64,000 nt of DNA from Liminaster sp017519885 (GTDB lineage Bacteria; Bacteroidota; Bacteroidia; Bacteroidales; UBA3663), in the NCBI GenBank assembly GCA_017519885.1, contig JAFWRO010000035.1, positions 136,749 to 200,748 on the forward strand, read 5' to 3'. Below, piece by piece: positions 33,380 to 43,816 of this stretch. A model generated the notes under the pieces. It did no database searches, had not been told where the DNA came from, and saw nothing but the letters and a program-made list of their open reading frames with translations. Each line of letters opens with the position of its first letter. The stretch's first letter is position 1. The translations under genes were made by a program, and so were the position numbers.

Positions 33380-36300
33380 ATGAGACTTTTTTTAATTCCT
33401 CTAACACTTGTAGCCTGCACTCTCGTGGTGCAGGCCCAAGTTTTTTTACCTCAATCTGATCAGGATCTTATGGTACAGAAAGGAGGGCAATTACAAACCA
33501 CAATGCCTGCTTTCTGGAATACACCAGTTATCCTGCCGCAGCTCTCTTCTCAAAACCCTTCTGCCGGACATTCATGGATTGGCTATAATCAGAGTGCTGG
33601 TATTGATACCACCTCTGTAGTTGACCAGTGGGGTAACTTCAAGACTTTCGGAGGTATGGTGGGCTTTGATATTGAGCCACTCAGTGTCGAATTTTCTATG
33701 ATAGACACGATATATGCTCATCCCAAGATGGCTCCTTATGGCTATCTTTCCGGAAATATCTATTATGCCTATTGCCCAAATTTCAGTAATACTACTGGCA
33801 CATATACCAGCATGGATTATATGGGATGGGATATCCGTAATTGGAATGTTACTGATTCGGTGCGTGTACGTATAACCAATGGTACCAGCGACATCCCTTA
33901 CATTGGCTGCTACGACCCTGTGACGGGTATTGACTATGCGATTACTTTTGGCAATGAGAATGGTGTAGAGACCTACTACAGCTACATCGTAGATCCAGGA
34001 ACTCACAAACTCAAGCGGCTGGCAAAGCTTGGCAGTTATGATGGTGCCGAGAACTTCACTTCCTACAAGGCCATGTTCTCCGATGGAGTAGAGATCTATG
34101 CTCTCAATCGTGACTATGTGATGCAGATCGACCGCAAGACAGGTCTTGCCACCGAGGTGGGTCACTTCGACTTTGAGCATAACTCTTATGGCATTCAGGC
34201 TATCCGTTACGATAATGGACGTTTCATCTTCGATCATTACGACCTTTACACTGGAACGTCTTTCTGGAGCTTCTCGCTCGACAACATTGGTGCCGATGGC
34301 GTAATCCAGAAGGAGCTGATTGGTTATATTCCAACGGGATGGAATCACATCTTCCGTGCCCCTTCTGTTGAACTTTGCGAATCTGAGGTCCTCTCAAACG
34401 TGAAGGATTTGAAGGCTGTGGCTTCAGATGACCAGCATGCAACCATCACCTTCACTGTACCTTCTACCACAACCTCAGGCATTGCCCTTTCTTCCACTAC
34501 AATGGCCAATGTAACTGTGCTTATTGATGGACAGGCAATTAACTTACCCGAAACACAGTATGCACTGGGTAGCAAGGTTTCGGTTGAGGTGGAAGGCCTT
34601 GAACCGACTTGCCTCCACTTCGTTTCTGCGCAATGCAATCCCGTACATGAGTGGTCGGCTGTTGAACCATTTGCTCTTGTCGGCAATACACTTCGTGGAG
34701 TTCCTTTCTGCGCAGGCGCTGATGCTCCCGGTCAGGTTTCGAACATCAGAGCAACCGCTCTTTCCGATGCAAACCGCATCAAGGTATCTTGGTCGGCACC
34801 TACCTCTGCCCGCTATGCTGCTTTCGGATCATCTTTCAACAAGAATGATGTCACTTATAAGGTTGTAAACTCTCTCACCGGGGAGATTGTAGCAGAAGGC
34901 CTTGCCGAAACATCACTCTTGCTCGACATCCCTGCTTACTATTCAACACAGCAGTTCACGATCGTACCTTTCTCAGCGGGTATGGAAGGAACACCTGCCG
35001 AGAGCAGCCGTTATGTGTTCGGTTCCTACGTTGAGCTGCCGTATTATGAAGACTTCGAGAATTCTCATTCCTTGGAGTACTTCACTGTCATCAATGCGAA
35101 TGAAGATGGTACTGCTCGCACTTGGAATTGGAATACCTATTATCATTTCGTAACGATGAACACTCCGATTGGTAGTATCTATAATGATGATTGGCTTATA
35201 ACTCCCAACTTCAATGCCGATTCGGATCACGTTTATCGTCTGGCATTCACGATAGGCAATGACAATAAGGATCATAATCTCCATATCACGATGGGCAATT
35301 ATCCATCAGTTCAGTCGCAGACACAGATGGTAGCCGATCTTGAGGGATATCATATTCCAGCCAAGGACATCGAATTGCAGTTCTATGCCCGTCCGGAAAC
35401 CGCCGGGTCTTATTGCTTTGGCATCTATGACTTTTCTACCGACAATGAAGGCATGTATCACATTGATGATCTTCGTATCGAAGAGGCCTTCTCGACTCAT
35501 GCACCCGACTCAGTAACCGAGGTGCTCTTCCAGCCAGCCGATGGAGGTGCGCTTAGCGGCACACTCTTCTTTACCCTTCCCGAAAAGGATGTATTGGGAG
35601 AATCGCTCACGAGATTAACCAAGTATGAGGTCTATCGCAACGATACGCTTGTCAGCACTATCACCGATGCTCAGCTGGGTTCTGCCGAGGCTGTTGATGT
35701 AGAGGCTATTCATGGCTACAACACCTATCGTATCGTCTCTTACAACGAGTTTGGCAATGGTTGGCCCGTCGATTATCGTGTCTATGTAGGCATTGACATC
35801 CCTGTTGAAGTATCTGGCTTCATGGCTGTTTGGGCAGAAAGCACCCAACCTCGCCGCAGTGGTGTCACCCTTTCTTGGGAAGCTCCTACCAAGGGCTTGC
35901 GTGGCGGATATGTCAATCCAGATGCACTCACCTATAATATCTATCACTTCAATCCCGACAACAATCAGTATTCGCTCATCGAGTCGGGTGTAACGGGCAC
36001 CAGTTTCACTACTTCTGAACTCACAGGCAATTCGCAGGATTACTTTGCCTACGCCATTGGAGCCGTGAGCAGCGAGGGTGAAGGCGAACGAGTTCGCAAG
36101 GGCATCACCTTGGGAACACCTTACGCACTTCCATTCTCCGAGAGTTGGTATTATGGTGGCCAGAACGGTCCTTGGATTACCACTTCTTTGCAGGGTGCTC
36201 CAGGTTGGGCTATCGACAACAATATCTTCAACATGCACATCGAGGCTGTCGATGGTGACGAATTCCAGCTCTTGCTTCGCAACCTGGGTGACGATGTTGT

Positions 36301-37897
36301 CAGCGCACGTATAGCTTCACCTATCTTCGATTTCAAGGATGCCACTAACCCCGTTCTAGGTCTTTGGATATTCCATGACATCAATGTTTCCGAAAGCAGT
36401 TGGTTCTGTCTTGAGGCCTCGGAAGATGGTTTCAACTTCAGTGACATCTCCGAACACACAGCCTTCGCTGGCAATGCCGGTTGGGTATTCCATGTCATCC
36501 CATTGGAGGCCGTCAAGGGCAAGAAGGTCCAGTTGGCAATCAAGGTCTATATGGACGAAGTTCAGAGCCGCTTCTTTACCGATGCACTGCAGGTTGTCGA
36601 TCTTAACGCAGGTAATGACCTTGCCGTCTCCAGCTTCAGCTATCAGGAGAATCAGGCCCTCGGTACCATGTCGAATGTTGAGGTTCAAGTTGTCAACCTT
36701 GGTGCTCAGGAGGCTGCTGAATATGAGGTTTGCCTCTTTGCCAATGGCGAGATGGTAGGCGATGAACTGATAGATGAACCTTTGGCTTCAGGTCATACTC
36801 GCACCTTCACCTTCCAGATTGATTTGCAGGCTACAGTTCAGGAGGGCGTCAAGTGCTATGCTGAAGTTATCTATGATGACGACAACGAGCTCAATAACGT
36901 TACCGATGTCGTGACTATTCTTCCTCTTGTGCTCGACCTCAATGCACCTGCCGACCTCACCCTCAACGACTCACAGGATCTCAGCTGGTCGGCTCCAGCC
37001 GAAATGCATGGTCGTCGTGTCTTTGAGGACTTCGAGAACGGCAAGGCCTTCAGCATCGATGGTCACAACGGTTGGATCTGCTACGATGGCGATGGTCAAC
37101 TCGAGGCTGGTTATACACAATATTATAACAACTACTGGCCTAATTTCAACAATCCACAGGCTTGGATGATCTGGAGCCTTGAAGAAACCGGCACCATTGC
37201 AAACGCCTGGTATCCAATCGATGGCGAAAAGTGTCTTATCAGTTGGATGGTTACCGGCCAGATGCCTGATATGACCAATGCTACAACCACCAAGGATGAC
37301 TGGTTCATTTCTCCCGAGGTTCTTGGTGGAACCGATCTTAGCTTCCAAGCCAAGGCCATTCTCTGTAGCTATTATGGACCTTCTTCAATGCAGATCCTTA
37401 CTTCAGCTACCGATCGTGATCCAGCCAGCTTTACGCTCCTCAAGGAGTATTCTGTTGGAGCTACCATGGTCGAAGAGGTTGAGGATATCAGTGTCACCTT
37501 GCCTGCCGATGCCCGCTATGTAGCTATCCGCTGCACCGGAACCGAGTTTGCCTTGATGATCGATAATCTCGAATATACCTTGGCTCAGACACCTCAGTTT
37601 GCTGGTTACAATGTCTATTGTGGCTTCGGTCGCCAGAATACCAGCATTCTCACCGACTTGCAGTATCATCCGCAGCGCATCGGCACTTACGCCGTATCTG
37701 CACAGTATGACTTGGGCGAGTCAGAGCTCAGCAACAGCATCGAGGTGACGACTCTCGGCATCGACAAGGTGGAGGCCGACGAGGCTGCCCAGCGCGAATA
37801 CTGGTCACTCGATGGCCGTCGCTTGCGCGATGCTTCTGCCAGTGGCATCTATATCATTCGTCAGAAGGGTGCCGTTCGTAAGGCTATCGTCAAATAA
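33380..37897 (+). CDS. large secreted FN3 / cleaved-adhesin protein, T9SS cargo
   Basis: A 1,505-residue exported protein with signal MRLFLIPLTLVACTLVVQAQ. Its N-terminal 330 residues resemble a beta-propeller-like repeat region. FN3-like segments follow (VSNIRATALSDANRIKVSW near 450; VTLSWEAPTKG near 830). There are at least three choice-of-anchor J/cleaved-adhesin modules, opening with YYEDFENSHSLEYF (about 555), LPFSESWYYGGQ (about 915) and RVFEDFENGKAF (about 1,213). It ends in a sorting motif (WSLDGRRLRDASASGIYII). Such modules are shared with gingipain adhesin regions and surface proteases of Bacteroidetes. No active site is visible. Confidence 0.85.
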   Translation: MRLFLIPLTLVACTLVVQAQVFLPQSDQDLMVQKGGQLQTTMPAFWNTPVILPQLSSQNPSAGHSWIGYNQSAGIDTTSVVDQWGNFKTFGGMVGFDIEPLSVEFSMIDTIYAHPKMAPYGYLSGNIYYAYCPNFSNTTGTYTSMDYMGWDIRNWNVTDSVRVRITNGTSDIPYIGCYDPVTGIDYAITFGNENGVETYYSYIVDPGTHKLKRLAKLGSYDGAENFTSYKAMFSDGVEIYALNRDYVMQIDRKTGLATEVGHFDFEHNSYGIQAIRYDNGRFIFDHYDLYTGTSFWSFSLDNIGADGVIQKELIGYIPTGWNHIFRAPSVELCESEVLSNVKDLKAVASDDQHATITFTVPSTTTSGIALSSTTMANVTVLIDGQAINLPETQYALGSKVSVEVEGLEPTCLHFVSAQCNPVHEWSAVEPFALVGNTLRGVPFCAGADAPGQVSNIRATALSDANRIKVSWSAPTSARYAAFGSSFNKNDVTYKVVNSLTGEIVAEGLAETSLLLDIPAYYSTQQFTIVPFSAGMEGTPAESSRYVFGSYVELPYYEDFENSHSLEYFTVINANEDGTARTWNWNTYYHFVTMNTPIGSIYNDDWLITPNFNADSDHVYRLAFTIGNDNKDHNLHITMGNYPSVQSQTQMVADLEGYHIPAKDIELQFYARPETAGSYCFGIYDFSTDNEGMYHIDDLRIEEAFSTHAPDSVTEVLFQPADGGALSGTLFFTLPEKDVLGESLTRLTKYEVYRNDTLVSTITDAQLGSAEAVDVEAIHGYNTYRIVSYNEFGNGWPVDYRVYVGIDIPVEVSGFMAVWAESTQPRRSGVTLSWEAPTKGLRGGYVNPDALTYNIYHFNPDNNQYSLIESGVTGTSFTTSELTGNSQDYFAYAIGAVSSEGEGERVRKGITLGTPYALPFSESWYYGGQNGPWITTSLQGAPGWAIDNNIFNMHIEAVDGDEFQLLLRNLGDDVVSARIASPIFDFKDATNPVLGLWIFHDINVSESSWFCLEASEDGFNFSDISEHTAFAGNAGWVFHVIPLEAVKGKKVQLAIKVYMDEVQSRFFTDALQVVDLNAGNDLAVSSFSYQENQALGTMSNVEVQVVNLGAQEAAEYEVCLFANGEMVGDELIDEPLASGHTRTFTFQIDLQATVQEGVKCYAEVIYDDDNELNNVTDVVTILPLVLDLNAPADLTLNDSQDLSWSAPAEMHGRRVFEDFENGKAFSIDGHNGWICYDGDGQLEAGYTQYYNNYWPNFNNPQAWMIWSLEETGTIANAWYPIDGEKCLISWMVTGQMPDMTNATTTKDDWFISPEVLGGTDLSFQAKAILCSYYGPSSMQILTSATDRDPASFTLLKEYSVGATMVEEVEDISVTLPADARYVAIRCTGTEFALMIDNLEYTLAQTPQFAGYNVYCGFGRQNTSILTDLQYHPQRIGTYAVSAQYDLGESELSNSIEVTTLGIDKVEADEAAQREYWSLDGRRLRDASASGIYIIRQKGAVRKAIVK

Positions 37898-37964
37898 AGA
37901 TTATCCTAAATGCAGGAATCTTGAGTTACATCCAGGTTCCTGCTGGAAATTATAACATTTTCCA

Positions 37965-40900
37965 ATGAACAAAGGAATTCAAATCATATGCACTATGGCC
38001 CTCCTTCTGGGGAGCCATAGTGTATTTGCAATCCCTGCTGATCCTGCCTTCCGTACGTATCGTCAGCCAGATGGAACGCTTATCAAGTATCAAATCACAG
38101 GTGATGAGTTTGCTCATTCCATCCTTGACTTACAGGGCCGTGAAATGTGTTTCGACACTGCCACACGAACACTACGTCTGATGAGCGAAGCGGAAATTGA
38201 AGATCGCAAACAAACTGCTCCTCGCAGAGCCCCTGAACCAGGCACTGAGCGACGCGGATTCTACCCCACTACAGGTCAGCGCCATTCGCTGGTGTTCCTC
38301 ATTGAGTTTTCAGACATTCGGTTTACCACTGTTGGTGACGATCCCAACCAGTACTACACCCGTATGCTTAATGAAGAGGGATTTGCCGACCATGGAGCAA
38401 CCGGTTCTGCCCGAGATTATTATCTCACGGCATCGAAAGGACTCTTTGAGCCCACTTTCGATGTCGTTGGCCCTATCCGACTTGACAAGACAGCCAGCTA
38501 CTATGGCGGCAATGGTCCTTCGGGTAGTGATGTACATCAGGCAGAACCGATCTACGAGGCATGTCTCATAGCTGATAGTTTAGGATTGGTCGATTTCACG
38601 CAGTATGATGACGACCAAAATGGCATAGTCGATAACATCTTCTTTTTCTATGCCGGTTTTGGCGAGGCAGACACGGGCTTCAGCGACTGCATCTGGCCAC
38701 ATGCTTGGAATCTCGACAATGCCGAATTGCCTTTGACACTGCAAGGCAAAAAAATCTACAGTTATGCTTGCTCAAACGAGATTCGTTATCAGGAAAATGC
38801 TGCCGAATACGAGCCCACCGGCATCGGCACATTTGTCCATGAGTTTGCTCACGTGTTGGGCCTTCCCGATCTCTACAACACCGCAGGTGGTATGAGTTCG
38901 CTCTATTCCTATACCCCCAACAACTGGAGTGTAATGGATCATGGGCCTTACAACAACGACACCCGCACTCCGCCCACCTTCTCCAGCTTCGAACGCTATT
39001 CTATCGGTTGGCTACGTCCCGAAATTCTCACACCTCAGGCCGATACCACCAATGTGTTGCCCGCCCTTGAGGAGAGTGCCCGTGCCTATCTGGTCGAGGT
39101 CCCCTCCAAGGAACATGAATATTTCCTACTCGAAAATCGCCAGCAGGAGGGTTGGGACACTTATCTCCCCAATCACGGCATGCTTATTTGGCATATCGAT
39201 TATGACTCTACCCGTTGGGTAAACAACAGTCCCAACAACGAGCCGAAACAGTTGGTAGATATCTACGAGGCCGATGGCGACTATTCTCCATCCACCTACG
39301 CAGGCGATGTTATGCCAGGAGCCTATAACATCACTTCGTTGGCTCTCTACTCATGGGCCAACGAGTTGGTAACGAGTCCCGATTTTGTCAGAGAATCAGC
39401 CGATGGAACGATTCTTTTCCTGTTGCAAGGTGTCAACTATTCGGCAGCACAACCACAGACTCTGCAGGTTTCCAATCTTGATGCTCATGGTTTTGTACTC
39501 TCATGGGACGAAGTTCCCGATGCCACCAGCTATCGCGTCATTGTCAACGAAGGGGAGGCACAGATTCAGAATCTTGAGGTAATCGACACCTCGGTCATGC
39601 TCGTGGGACTAAAACCTGCTACCACTTATACATTGCAAGTTCTAGCTTATGTAGGCACATTTGCTTCTCAGCCTGCCACGACGCAAGTTACCACAATGGA
39701 TCTTCCTTTTATTGATCGTACCCCGACGATACTTCCAGCCACCGATGTTCAGGCGAACAGTTTTGTTGCCCATTGGGAACCATTATCCGATGCTAGCAAC
39801 TATCTGCTTACCCTTTGCCAATTGCAGAGCTCCATCTCGAGTGGCCAGCAGGGCTATGACTTCAGCGAAAAGGCCGATGGCATGCCATCACTGTGGGAGA
39901 GCAGCAGTTCAACCTATTATGCCATCTCAGGTTATTATGGTGCCGCTTCTCCTTCACTTCGCTTCTCCAAAGATCAAGATTATCTCTTCATCGCTTACCC
40001 CGAGGCAACTATCACTTCGCTCTCATTCTGGATGCGAGGACAGAAGGCTCAAGGTTCAGTCGATGTCGAGTGGCGAGCCAACGACGAAGATGCTTGGCAG
40101 CTTGTGAGCAACATACCACTCTCAGCCGAAGGCCAAACCGTCACCCTTGCCTTCGAACAGGAGGTTTCGGCGCTGCGTATTCTCTATCATCGCGATGGCG
40201 GATTTGTCGTTATCGACGATGTAGAGGTCGAGATTATCGTTCAGGAGCACACCCCACTCCCTGGTTTTGACGATCTCTCTGTAGGAGATGTCCTACAGTA
40301 TTCTTTCTCATCTCTCCAACCTGAGACCACCTATACCTATCGTGTCAAGGCGGTCAATGCTGCAGGTGAGATTTCACAGCCTTCTGCCGAACAGTATGTA
40401 GTAACATTGGCTGATGAGGGAGGTTCGGACCCTGGTGATGACCCAGGAGAGAATCCCGGAGGAGATACACCAACTGGTCCGACACACAAAATACTTGTTG
40501 AGGAGTTCACAGGTCAGGATTGTATCTATTGTCCCACGGGAGCCGAATACATTCAGTCAGCGATTGCGGGTAATGAAGATCGTGTAGTCGAAGTCAGGCA
40601 CCATGCAGGTTATTATCCCGATAACCTCACCTGCGAGGCCGATATCCAATATGCTCAGCTTTTTGGAATCAATAGTGCTCCAACGGGGATCATCAACCGA
40701 GCTGAGTTTGGCGAGACTTGCAAGATTACCTTTACTGCCACCTTGTCGCCCGATTCCATTCGTTCTACCATTATTCGTGAATTGGCCAAGCCCGATTATG
40801 TTACGGTCAATATAGAGACAACCTATGATGAGACTACGCGCGAGGTTACGGCTCGTATCTATGGACATCTCATTCAGGCTATACCAGGATCAAATACACG

Positions 40901-41375
40901 TCTCAATGTGTGGTTAATCGAAAGCGGTTATCGTGGTTATCAGCAATCCATCACGGGTGTACTCTCCAATTACATGCACACCGACTATCAGCGAAAATCG
41001 CTTACAGAAATAAAGGGTGATGAATTGACATTCGATGCCGACGGGAACTATGACCAGACATTTACTTACACTCTTCCAAAGACTTATCCAGCCTATACCG
41101 AGAGTGGTGCTTCAGCGACCAAGTCGACCGAAGCTATGCCCGCAACTTCCCGCATCGTTGCCTTTGTGTCAAATTGGAGCAGATCTGATGACTGCGAGGT
41201 ATATAATGTAAACAGTGCACTTATTGGGCACAATGCAGAAGATGTCGCAGCCATCACCAATCTTCAGCCCGACGCTAGTCTCCCGCTCCCGATTGTCGAT
41301 TTGCAAGGTCGTCGAGTATCTGATGACCAACATGGTTTCATGATTAAAAATGGCCGCGTAATTATGTTGCGTTAA
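37965..41375 (+). CDS. M6 metalloprotease fused to FN3 and Omp28-like domains, T9SS cargo
   Basis: A 1,136-residue secreted protease. The M6 (immune-inhibitor-A type) domain has the zinc motif HEFAHVLGLPDLY at 292-304 and upstream TTVGDDPNQYYTRML. A cleaved-adhesin-like and FN3 region spans about 490-820. An Omp28-like module starts near 838 (HKILVEEFTGQDCIYCPTGA), where a CxxC pair resembles a thioredoxin site. The C terminus VDLQGRRVSDDQHGFMI is a short sorting signal. The protein probably degrades extracellular proteins. The role of the Omp28 module is unknown. It closes the operon, 78 bp before a strong terminator. Confidence 0.9.
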   Translation: MNKGIQIICTMALLLGSHSVFAIPADPAFRTYRQPDGTLIKYQITGDEFAHSILDLQGREMCFDTATRTLRLMSEAEIEDRKQTAPRRAPEPGTERRGFYPTTGQRHSLVFLIEFSDIRFTTVGDDPNQYYTRMLNEEGFADHGATGSARDYYLTASKGLFEPTFDVVGPIRLDKTASYYGGNGPSGSDVHQAEPIYEACLIADSLGLVDFTQYDDDQNGIVDNIFFFYAGFGEADTGFSDCIWPHAWNLDNAELPLTLQGKKIYSYACSNEIRYQENAAEYEPTGIGTFVHEFAHVLGLPDLYNTAGGMSSLYSYTPNNWSVMDHGPYNNDTRTPPTFSSFERYSIGWLRPEILTPQADTTNVLPALEESARAYLVEVPSKEHEYFLLENRQQEGWDTYLPNHGMLIWHIDYDSTRWVNNSPNNEPKQLVDIYEADGDYSPSTYAGDVMPGAYNITSLALYSWANELVTSPDFVRESADGTILFLLQGVNYSAAQPQTLQVSNLDAHGFVLSWDEVPDATSYRVIVNEGEAQIQNLEVIDTSVMLVGLKPATTYTLQVLAYVGTFASQPATTQVTTMDLPFIDRTPTILPATDVQANSFVAHWEPLSDASNYLLTLCQLQSSISSGQQGYDFSEKADGMPSLWESSSSTYYAISGYYGAASPSLRFSKDQDYLFIAYPEATITSLSFWMRGQKAQGSVDVEWRANDEDAWQLVSNIPLSAEGQTVTLAFEQEVSALRILYHRDGGFVVIDDVEVEIIVQEHTPLPGFDDLSVGDVLQYSFSSLQPETTYTYRVKAVNAAGEISQPSAEQYVVTLADEGGSDPGDDPGENPGGDTPTGPTHKILVEEFTGQDCIYCPTGAEYIQSAIAGNEDRVVEVRHHAGYYPDNLTCEADIQYAQLFGINSAPTGIINRAEFGETCKITFTATLSPDSIRSTIIRELAKPDYVTVNIETTYDETTREVTARIYGHLIQAIPGSNTRLNVWLIESGYRGYQQSITGVLSNYMHTDYQRKSLTEIKGDELTFDADGNYDQTFTYTLPKTYPAYTESGASATKSTEAMPATSRIVAFVSNWSRSDDCEVYNVNSALIGHNAEDVAAITNLQPDASLPLPIVDLQGRRVSDDQHGFMIKNGRVIMLR

Positions 41376-41452
41376 GTCACGTCAAATAAGGAATCTTTTC
41401 ACAACATATTGAAAGGCCCAAATTACAAACGCGCGACTTAACAGTTTTTATA

Positions 41453-41500
41453 CAAAAAAGACAGGAAGACGAACTTATTTCAGGGTCTTCCTGTCTTTTA
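41453..41500 (+). terminator. terminator of the secreted-protein operon
   Basis: GACAGGAAGAC (41460-41470) pairs perfectly with GTCTTCCTGTC (41485-41495) across a 14-nt loop. It is flanked by As on the left and TTTTA on the right, so it can work in both directions. Confidence 0.9.
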
Positions 41501-41576
41501 TGTTTCTCATACTATGACCATTTTTTGACCATTTTTTTATAATCGTGGCTAGAATGGTCTAGAAATAACATTTTTG

Positions 41577-41648
41577 TGATCCCATACGGAGTCGAACCGT
41601 AATCGAAGGAACCGGAATCCTTTATTCTATCCATTGAACTATGGGACC
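41577..41648 (-). tRNA. tRNA-Arg (CCG anticodon)
   Basis: A 72-nt cloverleaf with acceptor GGTCCCA/TGGGATC, anticodon stem AAGGA/TCCTT with loop TTCCGGT (anticodon CCG), and T loop GTTCGACTC. The CCA end is not encoded. A CAAAGATA box (minus TATCTTTG) at 41669-41676 is the likely promoter. Confidence 0.95.
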
Positions 41649-41750
41649 GTTGCCGAAATTGCGGGTGCAAAGATACGGCAAAAAAATTATAAAAGCAAAT
41701 TCTTGGGGCAAAAAATGCATTTTGCCCCAAGAATTGTGGTGTGCCTGGAC

Positions 41751-43787
41751 TTATCTTTGCAGGATTTTCCTGCCATCACGCACCTGGAAACCCTTATAGC
41801 CTTCGGGAACAAGTTGGCCGAAGAGGTTGATGGGAACGGATGTGACTGGCGAGACATTGGTCTCGATGGCTTCGACTCTCGACACTGCCGTCTTGCGCTC
41901 GTAGGGACCGAGGTCGCGCGCAGCGCCTGTGACTTCCTGCCTCAGGAAGGGGAAGTCCTCCAGCAAATCGTCGGGGATGCCATAGGCAGCATTGCCTGCA
42001 TCAACAAGTCGGCTGTCGCTGAACAGTCGGCCGAAACGTCGGGGCAACGAGCCGTCGATGCTGCGTGGCTTGAGGGCATCGTCCTCGTCGAGCGAGACGT
42101 AATCGTCCTTCGAGAATCCCGTGACGAGATTGTGGGTCCAGCCGTTCTTCGACATCGGTGTGACGATGGCATTGTAGTCGTCGGTGCCGACACAGATCTC
42201 CTGACGGCCGAGGCAGACATTGTTGTAGAAGAAGGTGTTGGCAGCCGATCCGCCCGACTCGAACATATAGTCATAACCATTGTCGAATGCCAGACAGCCG
42301 ATGAGGACGTGTCCGTCCTTGTGATGGTTGCAGTCGAAACCCTTCACCGAACCCGTCCTGTCGCAACCGAAGGCGATGCAGTTATAGACGTAATGGATGC
42401 CTTTCGACGAACCTCCAGTGCCATTGCCTCCGAGCTTGATGCCATTGCCGTTGCCACTGAACGAGGCGGAGCCCGACAGATAGTCCTTCACCCAGAGATG
42501 GTCCTCGGGATTGCCACTCTCCCATGCCCAGCATTCGGCAATGATGACGCTGTAGTCGGTCTCATAGAGGTCCCAGGCATCGTCGGAGTTGCGCCAGGCA
42601 CGGCAACGGATGAAGCGGTTGCCCTTGCCATTGTGCATCTTGCAGGCGAAACCATCGGCATCCGACCCGTAGTTGCTGTCGAAGTCGCAGTTGTGATGCG
42701 AATCGCAATCGATTACATCGTTGTAGGCACAGAACTCACCATTGTTGGACGAGCCGTGGCCCGAGTCGGCGAAATTATGCCCGAAGCCCAACTGGAGTCC
42801 CGTATCGAGATTGTAGGAGAAGACGCAGCGCTCGATGCGATTGTGCGAGCCCTCGAGCTTGATGCCATTGTCGGCAGCATGGGTGATGTGCAGGCCAAAA
42901 AGCACCCAGTAGTTGCCCGTGATGAGGATGCCACGATCGCCCACACTCTTTTCGCGAAGCTGCTGCTCGAAATCGAAGACCGGCACCTCATCCTCATAAC
43001 TGCGGATGGTGATGGGAGCCTCGGCGGTGCCCGACTTGGTGAGGCGCACAGTGAGTTTGTTGGACGAATCGCGCCAGGTGAAATGATAGGTGCCACCACG
43101 GCAAACGATATGGTCGCCAGGGGCGGCCTCGTTGACTGCCTTCTGCAGATTCATCCAAGGCTTCTCGAACGAGCCATCGCCCGCAGTGTCGTCGCCATCG
43201 GGAGCGATGAAATAGGTGTTCACCGGTTCGGTGAACGGTCGGGTGGGGATAGGTACTCCCTCCACCACATAAGTGCTGTCCTCAGGATCGCCCGTCACCT
43301 CGCTAGCGGGGTCGTAGAACTTCACCATGAAGTCATCGACATAGACATTCGATGCGGAGCAAAGCACACGGAACTGCACATTGGCGACCGAATCCAATCC
43401 CGTCCGCTTGCTATAGGATGCGAAGGTCGATGATGAACTGGTGATGGTGAACTTGTCGAGTTCGGTCCACGTCGTACCTTCATCGAGCGTATAACTCACG
43501 GTGACTGGCTTGTTCGAACCGCCCGAACGATAGGTGAAGCCAACCTTCTGAGGCTGGCTGAGCAAGGGCGTAATGAGATAACTGTTGGAACTGTTGAATT
43601 TCACCGCGGTATTCCCGTTCGAAGTATTGGCTCCCACACCCGATACGGTCCACACCCCAGTAGGCAGCGTCACTTCGGCTACACTGCTATAGGAACCCGA
43701 GAAACTGCTGAAATCCTCCTTGAAATCATCTGCTGCCATTGCAGAGAATGGCAGCAGAAACATCAAAAAACTAAAAGAGCATTTCAT
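41751..43787 (-). CDS. PL9-like pectate lyase / right-handed beta-helix protein, T9SS cargo
   Basis: A 678-residue secreted protein with signal MKCSFSFLMFLLPFSAMAA. A jelly-roll-like carbohydrate-binding region covers about 22-155, with DEGTTWTELDKF and VDDFMVKFYD. A parallel beta-helix follows from about 190, opening YFIAPDGDDTAGDGSFEKPW. The segment SDADGFACKMHNGKGNRF and then RAWRNSDDAWDLYE (about 374-405) matches family PL9, in which the Lys after DGFA is the catalytic base. The C terminus INLFGQLVPEGYKGFQV is a sorting motif. It likely cleaves polygalacturonate at the cell surface. It stands alone, next to the lactate permease. Confidence 0.85.
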   Translation of the reverse strand: MKCSFSFLMFLLPFSAMAADDFKEDFSSFSGSYSSVAEVTLPTGVWTVSGVGANTSNGNTAVKFNSSNSYLITPLLSQPQKVGFTYRSGGSNKPVTVSYTLDEGTTWTELDKFTITSSSSTFASYSKRTGLDSVANVQFRVLCSASNVYVDDFMVKFYDPASEVTGDPEDSTYVVEGVPIPTRPFTEPVNTYFIAPDGDDTAGDGSFEKPWMNLQKAVNEAAPGDHIVCRGGTYHFTWRDSSNKLTVRLTKSGTAEAPITIRSYEDEVPVFDFEQQLREKSVGDRGILITGNYWVLFGLHITHAADNGIKLEGSHNRIERCVFSYNLDTGLQLGFGHNFADSGHGSSNNGEFCAYNDVIDCDSHHNCDFDSNYGSDADGFACKMHNGKGNRFIRCRAWRNSDDAWDLYETDYSVIIAECWAWESGNPEDHLWVKDYLSGSASFSGNGNGIKLGGNGTGGSSKGIHYVYNCIAFGCDRTGSVKGFDCNHHKDGHVLIGCLAFDNGYDYMFESGGSAANTFFYNNVCLGRQEICVGTDDYNAIVTPMSKNGWTHNLVTGFSKDDYVSLDEDDALKPRSIDGSLPRRFGRLFSDSRLVDAGNAAYGIPDDLLEDFPFLRQEVTGAARDLGPYERKTAVSRVEAIETNVSPVTSVPINLFGQLVPEGYKGFQVRDGRKILQR

Positions 43788-43816
43788 CTAAATCAATTAA
43801 TAAAAAGGTGGAGTGA

